From positions 42,242,982-42,306,981 of the forward strand of contig OW388293.1 of assembly GCA_936450465.1 (NCBI GenBank): 64,000 bases of DNA. Reading direction: 5' to 3'. The first letter of the stretch is position 1. Each line of letters opens with the position of its first letter. This DNA comes from Gibbula magus (lineage: Eukaryota; Mollusca; Gastropoda; Trochida; Trochidae). A program made the translations under genes and the position numbers. The notes under the pieces are model-generated. The model was not told the origin of the DNA. It saw only the letters and a list, made by a program, of their open reading frames with translations, and did not search any database. Positions 12,301 to 24,282 of the stretch are shown here, in pieces.

Positions 12301-14860
12301 TTGGATGACTTTACTTTCCTCCTGTGCCTGTAAGCAGCTTCATTCATTATTTGGATTGGAAATTCTCAAGCGTAGCGTACCTATATGTTTCGTTGGATCT
12401 GAGATATTCAACAGGCTCGATGTAAATGCATAGCAGGCTCTCTATTGACACAAGTCGATCGAATGCTGCTGGTCTTGAGAAAAGATAACATAACGTTGGA
12501 CAAGGTTGAGATGGCTGAAGACTGCTGCTGGCTGCAATCTAGAGATAATTTTCTTCTACTTGAGAATGAGCTGAAACCTGCTTCACAATGGTAACGTTTG
12601 GGCTTAATTCGAGCCAAGCAACCCTGGGGACAGTGATGATGAAAGAAAATTTTACATTTTAGATTCTGGGAATTAAAGAAATGTTTTTTTAACAAAGGAA
12701 ACACCTGAAGCTATTTTCTAACTTTGTTATCTCTGGAAATCTTTTTCATTGCATCGTGTCACTATATTGGAATTTACGTTAATGAAAGTAGGTATTCTTT
12801 GGTGGCCACATAGCAACGTAAGCATCTGATTCTCACACATATATTGATTTACGTTTTAATGTCAACCAACTCACTTCATGGCGCATTCAAACAGGGGTTC
12901 ATTTCTACTTTTGAGGTTTAAGAACTATTTCTCAATTTATTTCAAAATTGTACACATGAAATACAGACAGAGCAAAAATGAGATAAAACTTTTTCAAATC
13001 ATAGAACATGCATGCGTAAATAGAAGAAGTAGAGGAAAGGTTGATCTCACTATAACGAATTTTCTCAAAGTATAAGTTATAGACTGACAGAAATATCCGA
13101 CCTGTCAGGCCCAAGAAATATTTTACAATTTAATGTACTTATTCTATCTTCCGCATTTAGTTGTTACATAACAATAATATTCTTAAATACATACATTGAA
13201 ATGAATGCTTCGAATCAGCATTGTTTCATCTTTTAAACAATTTCAAGATATTTCGCATAGTATTCAGTTTCAAAATGCAAATGTTGAAAGTATGTCAACG
13301 TGTGAGTCTATCTCACTCAATAGCGCTTAAGAAAAGGACGTTAAGAGAAATGTTTTTGATCCAATAACGAAATGCTTAATTACTGCTCAATGATAATGAA
13401 TGTATATGCGTTGCCTAAGTTACCTCATAAGAATCTAGTTTAGGAACTGAAACATAAAGTTTGCCATCATTTAAATATTGGAATTCGGTTTCCTGTATTT
13501 CTTAGTTAGCCAAGATCAAATGTCCGTCTGTTAACACATGCAAGGTAATTGATTTACATCTGTTATAGCCCCGAAAAAAGCACGGAAAACGAGAAATTCA
13601 ATTTACTGCAAATATATAGTTGATCGCAATTTAATGACCACCATTTACAATGATCGGCTCCTGATTAGGCCTAGTTGTGTAATATGATATTGCTTTCATT
13701 GATGACTCCATTTGTTCCCTCTGTTTTACAAGAACTAATTTACCGACCGGGAAACTGGAAAACTTATCTAACATTTTACCGTATTAATATCTGACAATAT
13801 TCATTTTTATTGTGAAATAATAACTTTTAACAAGTCAGACATACTTGTGTTAGATGAAATGTTTATGATATGATATGTGAGTTTGATATATACCTAAATC
13901 GTCAATTTGTAACTAACATTGGAGTCGAGCCAGCGTTTAGGCGGAATATGCACATGCATACAATATTCATTGAAAGCTACCTTTTAAGAGTAAGTGATTC
14001 TTTGAAATAGTTACGTAATAATTTTCAACTTTACTCAGAATCTTTTACCTGCCAAACAGACAGATGTAGTTGAATATTCAAGAGAAATTCGATTTAGGAA
14101 TCTTCCCCCTTTTTGACAATAAACAATTCTAATGGCTATTGACTACATCGTAACATGCTGCCAGGTCCACTTTGAAAATCATTTACTTCAAATCCAGTGT
14201 TTTAACCTCATCGATTATCAAGGGAAGGTAAACAGAGCCATCAAAAATCGAATCTTCAATAGTGAGAAACTCATTTGGTCACGAATGATTGAGGGTTTTG
14301 CATGTCATGCCGAACCTAATGCAAGTTTGATGACCGTAACGTGCCTGGGCACACTATCTGTTGAGCAACTTGGAAACTCTTAACGCCTGTGTCTGACCTT
14401 TCCATCAACACGTTAATCTGTTATATCTGTTATAACAAGCATATATCACATCGATATCGCATCAAACAAACTTAGTTTACTTATATCCTTACCCAGATGT
14501 TTAAATCAAGGTTGATGTGGAACTGACGTTAAGTATAAGGTAAAACCTTTAAGCATTATGACTGAATATAACAGTAGAGTGGTATTTAGAATACTATGTA
14601 TACTATTAGGTGATTTATGGCGATGCTGCTATTCAAATATATCAAATAAGGAAACAGTTTGTGTAACAGGATATAATGTGTGAATCAGGATACAATGTGT
14701 GAATCAGGATACAATGTGTGAATCAGCTACACCGTGTGAATCGGGATACAGTGTGTAAAAATGGCTACAATGAGTGAATCAGGCTACAATGAGTGAATCA
14801 GGATTCAATGTGTGTATCAGGATACAACGTGTGAATCAGGATAAAATATCCTTTCTGACA
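9400..14860 (+). repeat. Tandem unit B of a three-copy long repeat
   Basis: Shortest copy of the unit, about 5.5 kb, and probably closest to the basic form. It starts right after the unit A minisatellite and ends in a short minisatellite at 14655-14848. It keeps the empty site of the 696-bp insertion seen in unit C, near 10000-10010, and lacks unit A's SINEs and fold-back. The open frame at 14132-14383 (83 codons) is broken by a stop in A and a frameshift in C, so it is not evidence of a gene. Confidence 0.8.
14655..14848 (+). repeat. 19-bp minisatellite at the B/C junction
   Basis: About ten copies of the GATACAATGTGTGAATCAG unit seen at 8244-9395, marking the end of long unit B. Confidence 0.9.
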
Positions 14861-15516
14861 CGGAATAATAGCTCATGTTAATTAATACAGAATAACATTC
14901 TCAAGAATATGTTTTTTTATTTTGCAAGTTTATGAAATTTTAGAAACTCATGAAAGCACACCTAAGAATGAGTTCATGGTTTGTACTACAAAAATAACGA
15001 CACAATGTGAACGAATGACTTGAATGTTATAATGTTGTATTCATCATGCAAGTTCAGAAACTAAATAGAATTTCAGTGAACTATATAAGTGAATGCAAAC
15101 ATGGCCAAAAAATAACAATAACAAAAACGATATGGGTTTTCAGAGTATCAGTGTTTCATGTGTAGCAATTAAATATTAAATTCGAAGGCATTTTCTCTAA
15201 TTTTTCAATCAAATATGTAGAAACATGATAAACATCCAGAAGAATTAAAAAATAATACAGCATAATGAGACTTCAAGTACGACAGCATTAAGATTGTCAT
15301 TTTTGAAAGCATGTATCACACGCTATATATTTGTTTAAAGTGGAAGGTTCATGTACATGGATAAGAGGACTCAATTTAAAGCAAGAAGAATTTGAAGGAA
15401 TATTACAGTGTAGGAAACTCCAAATGTGACATGCATTAGAAAACACTTATTTTGTAATCTTGCGCTTTATCAGGATTATAGTTATTTTCTTAAAAACATC
15501 AATGAAAATGCTTGTA

Positions 15517-16212
15517 AGGGAGACCGGTTGGGCCACTAAAACTTATATTCGCTATATTTCAAAATGTTAGTGAAATAACAACACCATGTCGGGTTAAATG
15601 TTTACTTTATTCACATAATAACCTAAAAAAATGTACTTTGCTTGAAATACTTTGAAGTTATTTTGAAAAATCAAATTTAAAAAAATTAAAGAATTGGCCC
15701 AACCTAGCCCGCTAACGGGGCAGGTTGGGTTTAGGACTGGGGCAGGTTGGGCCACGACATTATTCTTTAAATAATTAATTAACTTCATCACAATGTCAAA
15801 TACAAACACAAACAATGTTAAATGTACTGTAATACAATAATTGCACGAATTTTTTGTCAAATTTTGTGATACGCACCACAGCTTTTACAATATCTAAAAC
15901 TGTTAAGGTCCATACACAAAAAGGACTTTCGTATTCTTAATGATTTAAATGCAAGGACTTTTTTTTGTGATACTGAACTCTTTGTTCTAAACCTGATTAT
16001 GGTACCAAAAATGTACTTTCGGTCAGAAACTAGAGGGGGTACTTTGATTTCCTTATACACACATGTGTCTCCTTTTCCAAATATGGTGTCTGAGGAAGAT
16101 CAGGTTATTCAAACATGAGGAACGTGTTAAAAACGGAAATAATGTCTTATTCTAATAGAGAAAAATGAGGTGGCCTAACCTACCCCATGACCCAACCTGC
16201 CCTGGTCTCCCC
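15517..16212. mobile_element. TA-flanked 696-bp DNA element (MITE-like)
   Basis: Starts AGGGAGACCGGTTGGG and ends GGTCTCCCC, giving short terminal inverted repeats (AGGGAGACC against GGGGAGACC). It is flanked by TA on both sides (15515-15516 and 16213-16214). Unit B has the uninterrupted site CTGTACTGG near 10004, which fits insertion with a TA target duplication. Inside, a GGGGCAGGTTGGG-type motif recurs near both ends and in the centre (about 15695-15755), partly as a palindrome. Two minus-strand ORFs (15594-15860 and 15857-16060) resemble no transposase I know. A TA duplication fits Tc1/mariner-type mobilisation, but the family is not established. Confidence 0.8.
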
Positions 16213-19200
16213 TACTGGAAGTATTTAATTGGGGAGAAGGGTTGATGTATGTCCAGAAATTCAACTAAGTGTACATAAGGAGAATCCAAATCTTACATGA
16301 TTCGAAGAATCACGTTTGATCATGTAGGCATATTATGAGCTTCACTTTTTTTTACGACATTCAAATGTACATGTATAAGAAGAATCCTTTTGGTAGCATG
16401 TCAGTTATATAGAATCGTTGATTGTCTATTAGAGTCAAGAAAATAAAATCAAACGGTAAAGTATATGATATCTCAAATGCTAAATGTACATGCATTAAAC
16501 ATATTCATAAAGCAAATCTGGAATCTTATAGATACTCCTCATCATGGACATAGCATCAAGGAAACTCGTCTCACAAAATCAATCTCTGTGAGAATATCGA
16601 ACATGGAAACTAACTCAGTTGCATTTGCCTCCGTTTCTTGACTTTATGACACGGGGAATATTCATTCTGTTCACCCAATTGCATTTTATTGCCAACGTCT
16701 ACGGTTTCGGATTCTCCTTACGGTCTTTGTATCTCGCTATCAGGATTTGGACTATTGTAAAACGTTACCAATGTTACCATATCCAAACTGCCTGAGTGAT
16801 GCTTGGACCCTTAACTTGAAATATGCCTTGAAAGAAGATTGTTTCTTGGATCAATACTCAATAATCATTTTTTTCACAGAGGCAGATGGCAAAAAGTAAA
16901 CTCGGTGGATGACCCCGCACTGAAAACACAAAAATCAGTGAAGCTGATGAGTGGAAATAAATATTTATCAGAAGAAACAGTTGCTCTGTATAGCTGGAGG
17001 ATATTCTTTCTAGTGCCTGGTTGCAAACGATAAGTACCAACCATGTCCATATTTAAAAATATAAGTTCAGGACATGATGAGTGATATCCACAAATCTGTG
17101 TGAAGGCAACCGGTAGAACAGACTATGTATATCATTTACCTTGTGTCTCTGTTGATATATGTTTGATTGATCTGCCCTTTGGTCTACAATGGGTTCCATT
17201 TTAATGGATAGTTGTTTTCTGATTATTATATTGATCATTCATTATTGATAAAGGTGGCTACATAAGTACAATCAGAACTTTGTGTAATGCAAACTATGCG
17301 TACATATCATTATAAATACTTAATATCCATACCATAAGTTAAAGTCGATGATAAAGGTTCATCAAGCCATGATAACAATTTTGTGTAAAAGAATAATGCA
17401 GTTTTGAAAGATAAGTGACCGACAGTGAAACAGATAATGATTTGATATAGACATTCATCATTTTTTTAAAAAAAAATACTTCTAAACAAGTATATTGATG
17501 GTTTTATTAAACGTGATGTGATTTATGGTAGGATGTGTGGGGGTCGATAAAGAGAGAATTATCTCAAAGCCATATTTAAATTATATACATCGGAATTCTT
17601 TGAGTAACGAAGATAACTGGAAACTAGCTTCACCTCACCATACATACATGTATTTTGAAAACCATCTCATCACACATTATTCACACCATGCCTAATACTT
17701 GCTGGAAAATCGGTCACCCCTTGTATTTACGTAAAAGTAATTCTTTCCAGTAGCTGAATCCCTCGAGAGTAAATGAATCAATGGTAACGATTTCTGTATA
17801 TAACACTGCATCAATGTAAACAACAAATAAGCTGCCAGACAGAGGGCATAGGCCGCTAGACTACTTTTGCACACTCACACACACGAAACATCTTAAGGGT
17901 AATTATGTCGAAGTCTAACATGAACAAGAAAAGCTATGATTATTTTAACTCTTTCTTATGCTACACTTCAGTACATTAGTACAATGAAAGTCAATCTGTA
18001 ATTTGACATCGAGACATCATCATGTTACGTTTTACCAGTAAAACTGAACTGGATGATAGTCGAAGCCTTTCCTGTATGTCTTCATTGTGTTACTCTCGCC
18101 ATACAATGTTACAAGCGAACAAAGAGATTTCAAATTCAGATAATCTCATTACTTAGTCCAAAGGGTAACTTGGGTCAATTTTGCCAATGGAATCGAAGTC
18201 TTCTTAGTCTGTAGCCCTCCTCGGTCTATCTACACAATTAGCAGATGCCCGTACCTCCAAGCTGAATTGGATGACTTTACTTTCCTTCTGTGCCCCGCAA
18301 GGTGCTTCATTCATTATTTGGATTGGAAATTCTCGAGCGTAGCGTGCCTATATGTTTCATTAGATCTGAGATATTCAACAGGCTCGCTACAAATGCATTG
18401 CGAGCTCTCTATTGACTCAAGTCGATCGAACGAACGCTGCGGGTCTTGAGAAAAGATAACATAACGTTGGACCAGGTTGAGATGGCTGAAGACTGCTGGT
18501 GTCTGCCATTCAGAGATACTTTTCTTCCACTTTGGACTAAGAGTATCAGCTGAGACCTGCTTTACAATGGTAACGTTTGGGCTTAATTCGAGCAAAACAT
18601 CCCTTGGGACAGTGATGATGAAAGAAGATATTACCTTGGAGATTCTGGGAATTAAAGAAATCTTATTTTTTAACAAAGGAAACACCTGAAGCTATTTTCT
18701 AACTTTGTTATCTCTGTAAATCTTTTTCATTACATCGTGTCACTAGACATGTATTTGAATTCTTATACTTTGTTCATACATTGTTGTAAATTTCGAATAT
18801 ATATGTTAATATAAGTAGGTATTCGTTGATGGTCATCTTGGCCATATGGCAACGTAAGCATCTGATTCTCACACAGATATGGATTTACGTTTTGATGTCA
18901 ATCAACTCACTTCATCGCGCATTCCAACAGAGGTTCATTTCCACATTTGACGTTTAAGAACTATTTCTCATGTTATTTAAATTTTTCTCAAAGGATAAGT
19001 TATAGACTGACAGAAACATCCGACCTGTCAGGCCCACGAAGTATTTTACAATTTAATGTACTTATTCTATCTTCCGCATTTTGTTGTTACATAAAAATAA
19101 TATTCGTAAATACATTCATTGAAATGAATGCTTCGATTCAGCATTGTTTCATCTTTTAAACCATTTCAAGATATTTCGCATAGTATTCAGTTTCAAAATG

Positions 19201-20772
19201 CAAATTTTTAAAGTATGTCAACGTGTGAGTCTATCTCACTCAATAGCGCATAAGAAAAGGACCGTTAAGAGAAATGTTTTTGATCCAATAACGAAATGCT
19301 TAATTACTGCTCAATGATAATGAATGTATATGCGTTGCCTAAGTTACTTCATAAGAATCCAGTTTAGGAACTGAACCCTAAAGTTTGCCATCATTTAAAT
19401 ATTTGAATTCGGTTTCCTGTATTTCTTAGTTAGCCAAGACCAAATGTCTGCCTGTTAACACATGCAAGGTAATTGATTTACATCTGTTATAGCCCTGAAA
19501 AAAAGCACGGAAAACGAGAAATTCAATTTACTGCAAATATATAGTTGATCGCCATTTAATGACCACCATTTACAATGACCGGCTCCTGATTAGCCCGAGT
19601 TGTGTAATATGATATTGCTTTCATTGATGACTCCATTAGTTCCCTCTTTTTGCAAGAACTAATTTACCGACCGGGAAGCTGGATAATTCAGGGAAATAAT
19701 CTAACATTATACCATATTAATTTCTGACAATATTTATGTATTTATGAAATAAGAACTTTGAGCAAGTCAGAAATTCTTGTGTTAGATGAAATGATTATGA
19801 TATGATATGTTAGTTTGATATATATCCAAATCGTCAATTTGTAACTAACATTGGAGTCGAGCCAGCGGTTAGGCGGAATATGCACATGCATACAATATTC
19901 ATGGAAAGCTAACTTTTAATAGTGATTCTTTGAAATAGTTACGTAATAATGTTCAACTTTACTCAAAACCTTTTACCTGCCAAACAGACATATGTAGTTA
20001 TATATTCAAGAGAAATTCGATTTTGGAATCTTCACCCATTTGACAATAAATAATTTGTAATGGCTATTGACTATATTGTAACATGCTGCCAAGTCCACTT
20101 TGAAAGTCATTTACTTCAAATCCAGAGTTTTAACCTCATCGATTATCAAGGGAGGTAGACAGAGCAATCCAAAATCGAATCATCAATAGCGAGAGTTTCA
20201 TTTGGTCACGAATGATTGAGGGTTTTGCATGTCATGGGGATCCGAACCTAATGCAAGTTTGATGACTGTAACGTGCCTGGGCACACTATCTGTTGAGCCA
20301 CTTGGAAACTCTTAACGCCTGTGTCTGACCTTTCAATCAACACGTGTGAATCTGGGGCGATGGGAATTTGCCAACCAAGTGGGAAGGTACACACTGTCAT
20401 AACAAGCATATATCACATCAATATCAGATCAAACTTAGTTCCAGGACATGCTGCTCTTCATGTATCTCTAATAATATTTGACATGTCTGGAAGGCAATGG
20501 ACTATTTATGTCCTTGTCATGATACTTGAATCCAGGAAATGATGCTATGAAGATAAACTTACTAAACAGTAACACAGAATATAACGGCAGATAGGAGTCC
20601 AGATTCTGTGATTTAAAGGCAATGAGAATTTGATGTTTACTTCGAAATATATCATAATTTATAACAAGCTAATCTCAGATCAACATCAGATAGTAAATAT
20701 ATACGACCCGCCATGTCATGATATTCGTAGTACATATATATGTACCGTAATAAGAAACGTATTGCTTTTCAC

Positions 20773-20979
20773 TATGTGTGACTCAGAGTACAATGTGTGA
20801 GTCAGGGTACAATGTGTGAATCAGGGTACAATGTGTGAATAAGGGTACACGGTGCGAATAAGGATAAAATGTTTGAATAAGGATAAAATATTTGAATAAA
20901 GATAAAATGTTTGAATAAGGATACAATGCTGAATAAGGATACAATGTTTGAATAAGGAAACACTGTTTGAATCAGGAGG
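20773..20979 (+). repeat. 19-bp minisatellite at the end of unit C
   Basis: About eleven diverged copies. The later ones shift to a GAATAAGGATAAAATGTTT-like variant not seen in A or B. It marks the right end of the three-unit array. Confidence 0.9.
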
Positions 20980-20989
20980 CATTATTTAC

Positions 20990-21336
20990 ATCTTGTCATA
21001 ATTATTGCATGTAAACTGTCAGCAGTCGGTACCAAGAATGTTGGCAACTGAAAAGAAGACTAGATCGGTTCCGGTTCAACCTAGATAATTGTTTCAAGAG
21101 ACGAAACATATATCCCTCATTTTGAACCTACATCAACGATCAAGAGCAAATATTGACTATACCATGGTTCTCGTTTTTTAAAAAAAAACCTTCAAGCATG
21201 TTCTTCAGCTAGGACGACAGCGACGTCTGCTGTTTCAGGATTCACAGAGTGTGATTCTATTGACTATTTAAAAAAGGGTCAACAAGTTAATGAAGGTTTC
21301 TATTAGAGTTTATTTCAGGACAAAACGAAAAGCTTG
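20990..21336. other. Unassigned spacer between unit C and the 42-bp array
   Basis: No gene, RNA or transposon signature found. It contains a short A-run near 21181. Confidence 0.3.
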
Positions 21337-22848
21337 TGTAGGACTGCTTCAATGTGATGCTCCTGTCCATACGGTTCGTGTAGGACTGCTTCAATGTGAT
21401 GCTCCTGTCCATACGGTTCGTGTAGGACTGCTTCAATGTGATGCTCCTGTCCATACGGTTCGTGTACGACTGCTTCAATGTGATGCTCCTGTCCATACGG
21501 TTCGTGTAGGACTGCTTCAATGTGATGCTCCTGTCCATACGGTTCGTGTAGGACTGCTTCAATGTGATGCTCCTGTCCATACGGTTCGTGTACGACTGCT
21601 TCAATGTGATGCTCCTGTCCATACGGTTCGTGTACGACTGCTTCAATGTGATGCTCCTGTCCATACGGTTCGTGTAGGACTGCTTCAATGTGATGCTCCT
21701 GTCCATACGGTTCGTGTAGGACTGCTTCAATGTGATGCTCCTGTCCATACGGTTCGTGTACGACTGCTTCAATGTGATGCTCCTGTCCATACGGTTCGTG
21801 TAGGATTGCTTCAATGTGATGCTCCTGTCCATACGGTTCGTGTAGGACTGCTTCAATGTGATGCTCCTGTCCATACGGTTCGTGTACGACTGCTTCAATG
21901 TGATGCTCCTGTCCATACGGTTCGTGTACGACTGCTTCAATGTGATGCTCCTGTCCATACGGTTCGTGTAGGACTGCTTCAATGTGATGCTCCTGTCCAT
22001 ACGGTTCGTGTACGACTGCTTCAATGTGATGCTCCTGTCCATACGGTTCGTGTAGGACTGCTTCAATGTGATGCTCCTGTCCATACGGTTCGTGTAGGAC
22101 TGCTTCAATGTGATGCTCCTGTCCATACGGTTCGTGTAGGACTGCTTCAATGTGATGCTCCTGTCCATACGGTTCGTGTAGGACTGCTTCAATGTGATGC
22201 TCCTGTCCATACGGTTCGTGTAGGACTGCTTCAATGTGATGCTCCTGTCCATACGGTTCGTGTAGGACTGCTTCAATGTGATGCTCCTGTCCATACGGTT
22301 CGTGTAGGACTGCTTCAATGTGATGCTCCTGTCCATACGGTTCGTGTAGGACTGCTTCAATGTGATGCTCCTGTCCATACGGTTCGTGTAGGACTGCTTC
22401 AATGTGATGCTCCTGTCCATACGGTTCGTGTAGGACTGCTTCAATGTGATGCTCCTGTCCATACGGTTCGTGTAGGACTGCTTCAATGTGATGCTCCTGT
22501 CCATACGGTTCGTGTACGACTGCTTCAATGTGATGCTCCTGTCCATACGGTTCGTGTAGGACTGCTTCAATGTGATGCTCCTGTCCATACGGTTCGTGTA
22601 GGACTGCTTCAATGTGATGCTCCTGTCCATACGGTTCGTGTAGGACTGCTTCAATGTGATGCTCCTGTCCATACGGTTCGTGTACGACTGCTTCAATGTG
22701 ATGCTCCTGTCCATACGGTTCGTGTACGACTGCTTCAATGTGATGCTCCTGTCCATACGGTTCGTGTACGACTGCTTCAATGTGATGCTCCTGTCCATAC
22801 GGTTCGTGTACGACTGCTTCAATGTGATGCTCCTGTCCATACGGTTCG
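21337..22848. repeat. Homogeneous 42-bp minisatellite, 36 copies
   Basis: Exactly 36 head-to-tail units of 42 bp with no indels. The unit begins TGTAGGACTGCTTCAATGTG. Nearly all variation is one G/C site (TGTAGGAC or TGTACGAC), plus one C-to-T change in copy 12. In order, the G/C states are GGGCGGCCGGCGGCC for copies 1-15, GC for 16-17, G for 18-28, then CGGG and CCCC. Copies 2-8 and 9-15 show the same seven-state pattern, suggesting a 294-bp higher-order duplication. Because 42 is a multiple of three, long ORFs run through it on both strands (21290-22885 plus; 21287-22873 and 21315-23018 minus). These are expected by-products and I do not call them genes. Confidence 0.95.
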
Positions 22849-23331
22849 TGTCGCCATGTCTGCTTTTGACCAATTGTATTTTTGAAGTGTTGCCTCAGCT
22901 CAAATGGGACCCCCGTGGTTGTCATTTTGAGAGCAATGGTGAGGTGATATATTGTGGGTATCCATACATTTTCAATTTCAGAACATATCAATTCATGAGT
23001 AGAATGCATCATATCCATGCAGGATCCATATCAGATTACAGTAAATTGATATCATTACATTGTAGATCAATATCAGAATATGGTAGACCAATACAACCAT
23101 TTATTACCCCTATGGTTGAAAATAACCGAGTTAATATTATTGATATGAGCACATGTGCACATATCACGTTTGCCTAGCAACCATTGTTTCACCGCGACCT
23201 CCCGTATGTTGTCGTCTGTGACGTCATAAAACGATTGTTCGTAAAGTCACTGTAGCTTGACGTCGCAAGAGAAGTGGGTCGTTTCCTGGTTATTTTTACG
23301 CGAAATAAATGGAATAAAATGGGTAAAAAAA
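22849..23331. other. Unassigned flank of the 42-bp array
   Basis: No supported gene. Notable sequences are a TGCCTAGCAACC stretch near 23171 resembling part of an RFX X-box, and a TGACGTCATAAAACG site near 23219. Both are too short to call regulatory on their own. Confidence 0.3.
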
Positions 23332-23476
23332 GAAATTATTACACTCGGTAGTGTGTCATATGACTTTACGAAACTCGTGCAAATTTATGGATAACGCTCG
23401 CTCTCGCTCGGGAAATACAATAATTCACACTCGTTTCGCAAAAGTCATACGACACACTTCCTCGGGTAATAATCTC
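23332..23476. mobile_element. Fold-back palindromic element
   Basis: The left arm (about 23332-23378, containing GTGTGTCATATGACTTTACG) and right arm (about 23429-23476, containing AAAAGTCATACGACACAC) are inverse copies with a loop of about 50 bases rich in CGCTCGCTCTCGCTCGG. There is no coding capacity. The form fits a non-autonomous fold-back repeat. Confidence 0.7.
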
Positions 23477-23795
23477 TATGTATGGTCGCAATTCTATATC
23501 TAGACAGACATCGCATATAATTTCGCCGACATTGTCTCTGTTTTTGGAAGTAACAAAGACGGGTCACCACGATTGATTTAAAGGTTAACATTGAACATTG
23601 ACAGAACCAATCACATTCAGCTCAAATGGATGAGGCTATGCTATGAATATACACGCAGTATAAGTAATGTGATATTTTTATTGACACTTATTATACCTCT
23701 ATTAAATTTATAAGAATATCATTGGCCAGTTCACACCACGTGATCGAAAATATATTTGTTCATTGACCTCCGATTCCAGTGATGAGGTCAGTTTT

Positions 23796-23881
23796 GTGAC
23801 AGAAATTTCTGTCACTGACCTGAGATATTGACTCGTCACGTGATTTGTCACGTGACTGTTTTGACGTTCGCTTTCAAGATG
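23796..23881 (+). promoter_or_regulatory. Palindrome, two E-boxes and a nearby ATG (possible promoter)
   Basis: A perfect 20-bp palindrome, GTGACAGAAATTTCTGTCAC, lies at 23796-23815 between half-sites GGTCA and TGACC. Two CACGTG E-boxes follow, the second inside a perfect GTCACGTGAC (23847-23856). An ATG at 23879 in an AAGATGG context comes 22 bases later. The frame from it is open for only 28 codons, so at most it could be a first exon or a relic. Promoter activity is inferred only. Confidence 0.3.
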
Positions 23882-24050
23882 GCTTCAGCTGATGGGTTCC
23901 CTAATTTGACAAATAGGAAAACGTATACTATAGTCGGGGGAAAAAAAAACAAATTTCGGTTTAATAAAACACATAAGTGTACAAAGTGTATTCGATGATA
24001 ATGCTAAGTAATTGAAAAGCGATGAGGTATGGTACAACGTGTCACACAGG

Positions 24051-24282
24051 TGAGGTGAGGTGATTTGGAGTTTAATGCCGATTTCAAGATTATTTCACTC
24101 ATATCACGGCTGCTATTATCATTACAGGGAGAAAGCCCGCCCGCCGTGGCCGCTTTGAATTGCGGTGAAACTTAGAACTGTTTAAACTGTTGCAGAAAAA
24201 GTTGATGAGCCACTCACGAGATTCGAACCCCGGACCTCTTCATCCGAGGTTGAAAGCGCAAACCACTGCGCTATCCCGCCCC
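24051..24282 (-). mobile_element. tRNA-derived SINE, diverged
   Basis: Minus-strand copy with the tRNA-like head at about 24210-24282 (GGATAGCGCAGTGG A-box region, GGGGTTCGAATC B box), a shortened body, and the GTGAAATAATCTTGAAATC/ACTCACCTCACCT tail ending at 24051. The middle of the body is deleted compared with the copy at 47238-47522. Confidence 0.85.

Larger units (their letters stand above)
14860..20990 (+). repeat. Tandem unit C of a three-copy long repeat
   Basis: Third copy of the unit, about 6.1 kb. It begins with the same leader as unit B (an AATAACATTCTCAAGAATAT-like run near 14890, also near 9430) and ends in the minisatellite at 20773-20979, after which similarity to A and B stops. 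It is extended by the TA-flanked element at 15517-16212. The largest minus-strand ORF (18314-18685, 123 codons) is split between frames in unit A and disrupted in unit B. Confidence 0.8.

Noticed and set aside
14132..14383. 83-codon ORF in unit B
   Set aside because: Unit A has an early stop and unit C a frameshift in the same stretch.
18314..18685. 123-codon minus-strand ORF conserved with unit A
   Set aside because: The corresponding frame is split in unit A and disrupted in unit B, and I recognise no domain. The similarity reflects the long repeat, not coding constraint.
21337..22848. CRISPR-like array
   Set aside because: Units are contiguous with no variable spacers, and the context is eukaryotic.
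21287..23018. ORFs of 528-567 codons on the minus strand and 531 codons on the plus strand as genes for repetitive proteins
   Set aside because: A 42-bp repeat is divisible by three, so any stop-free frame stays open across the whole array on both strands. Flanking residues show no domain, signal peptide or splice evidence.
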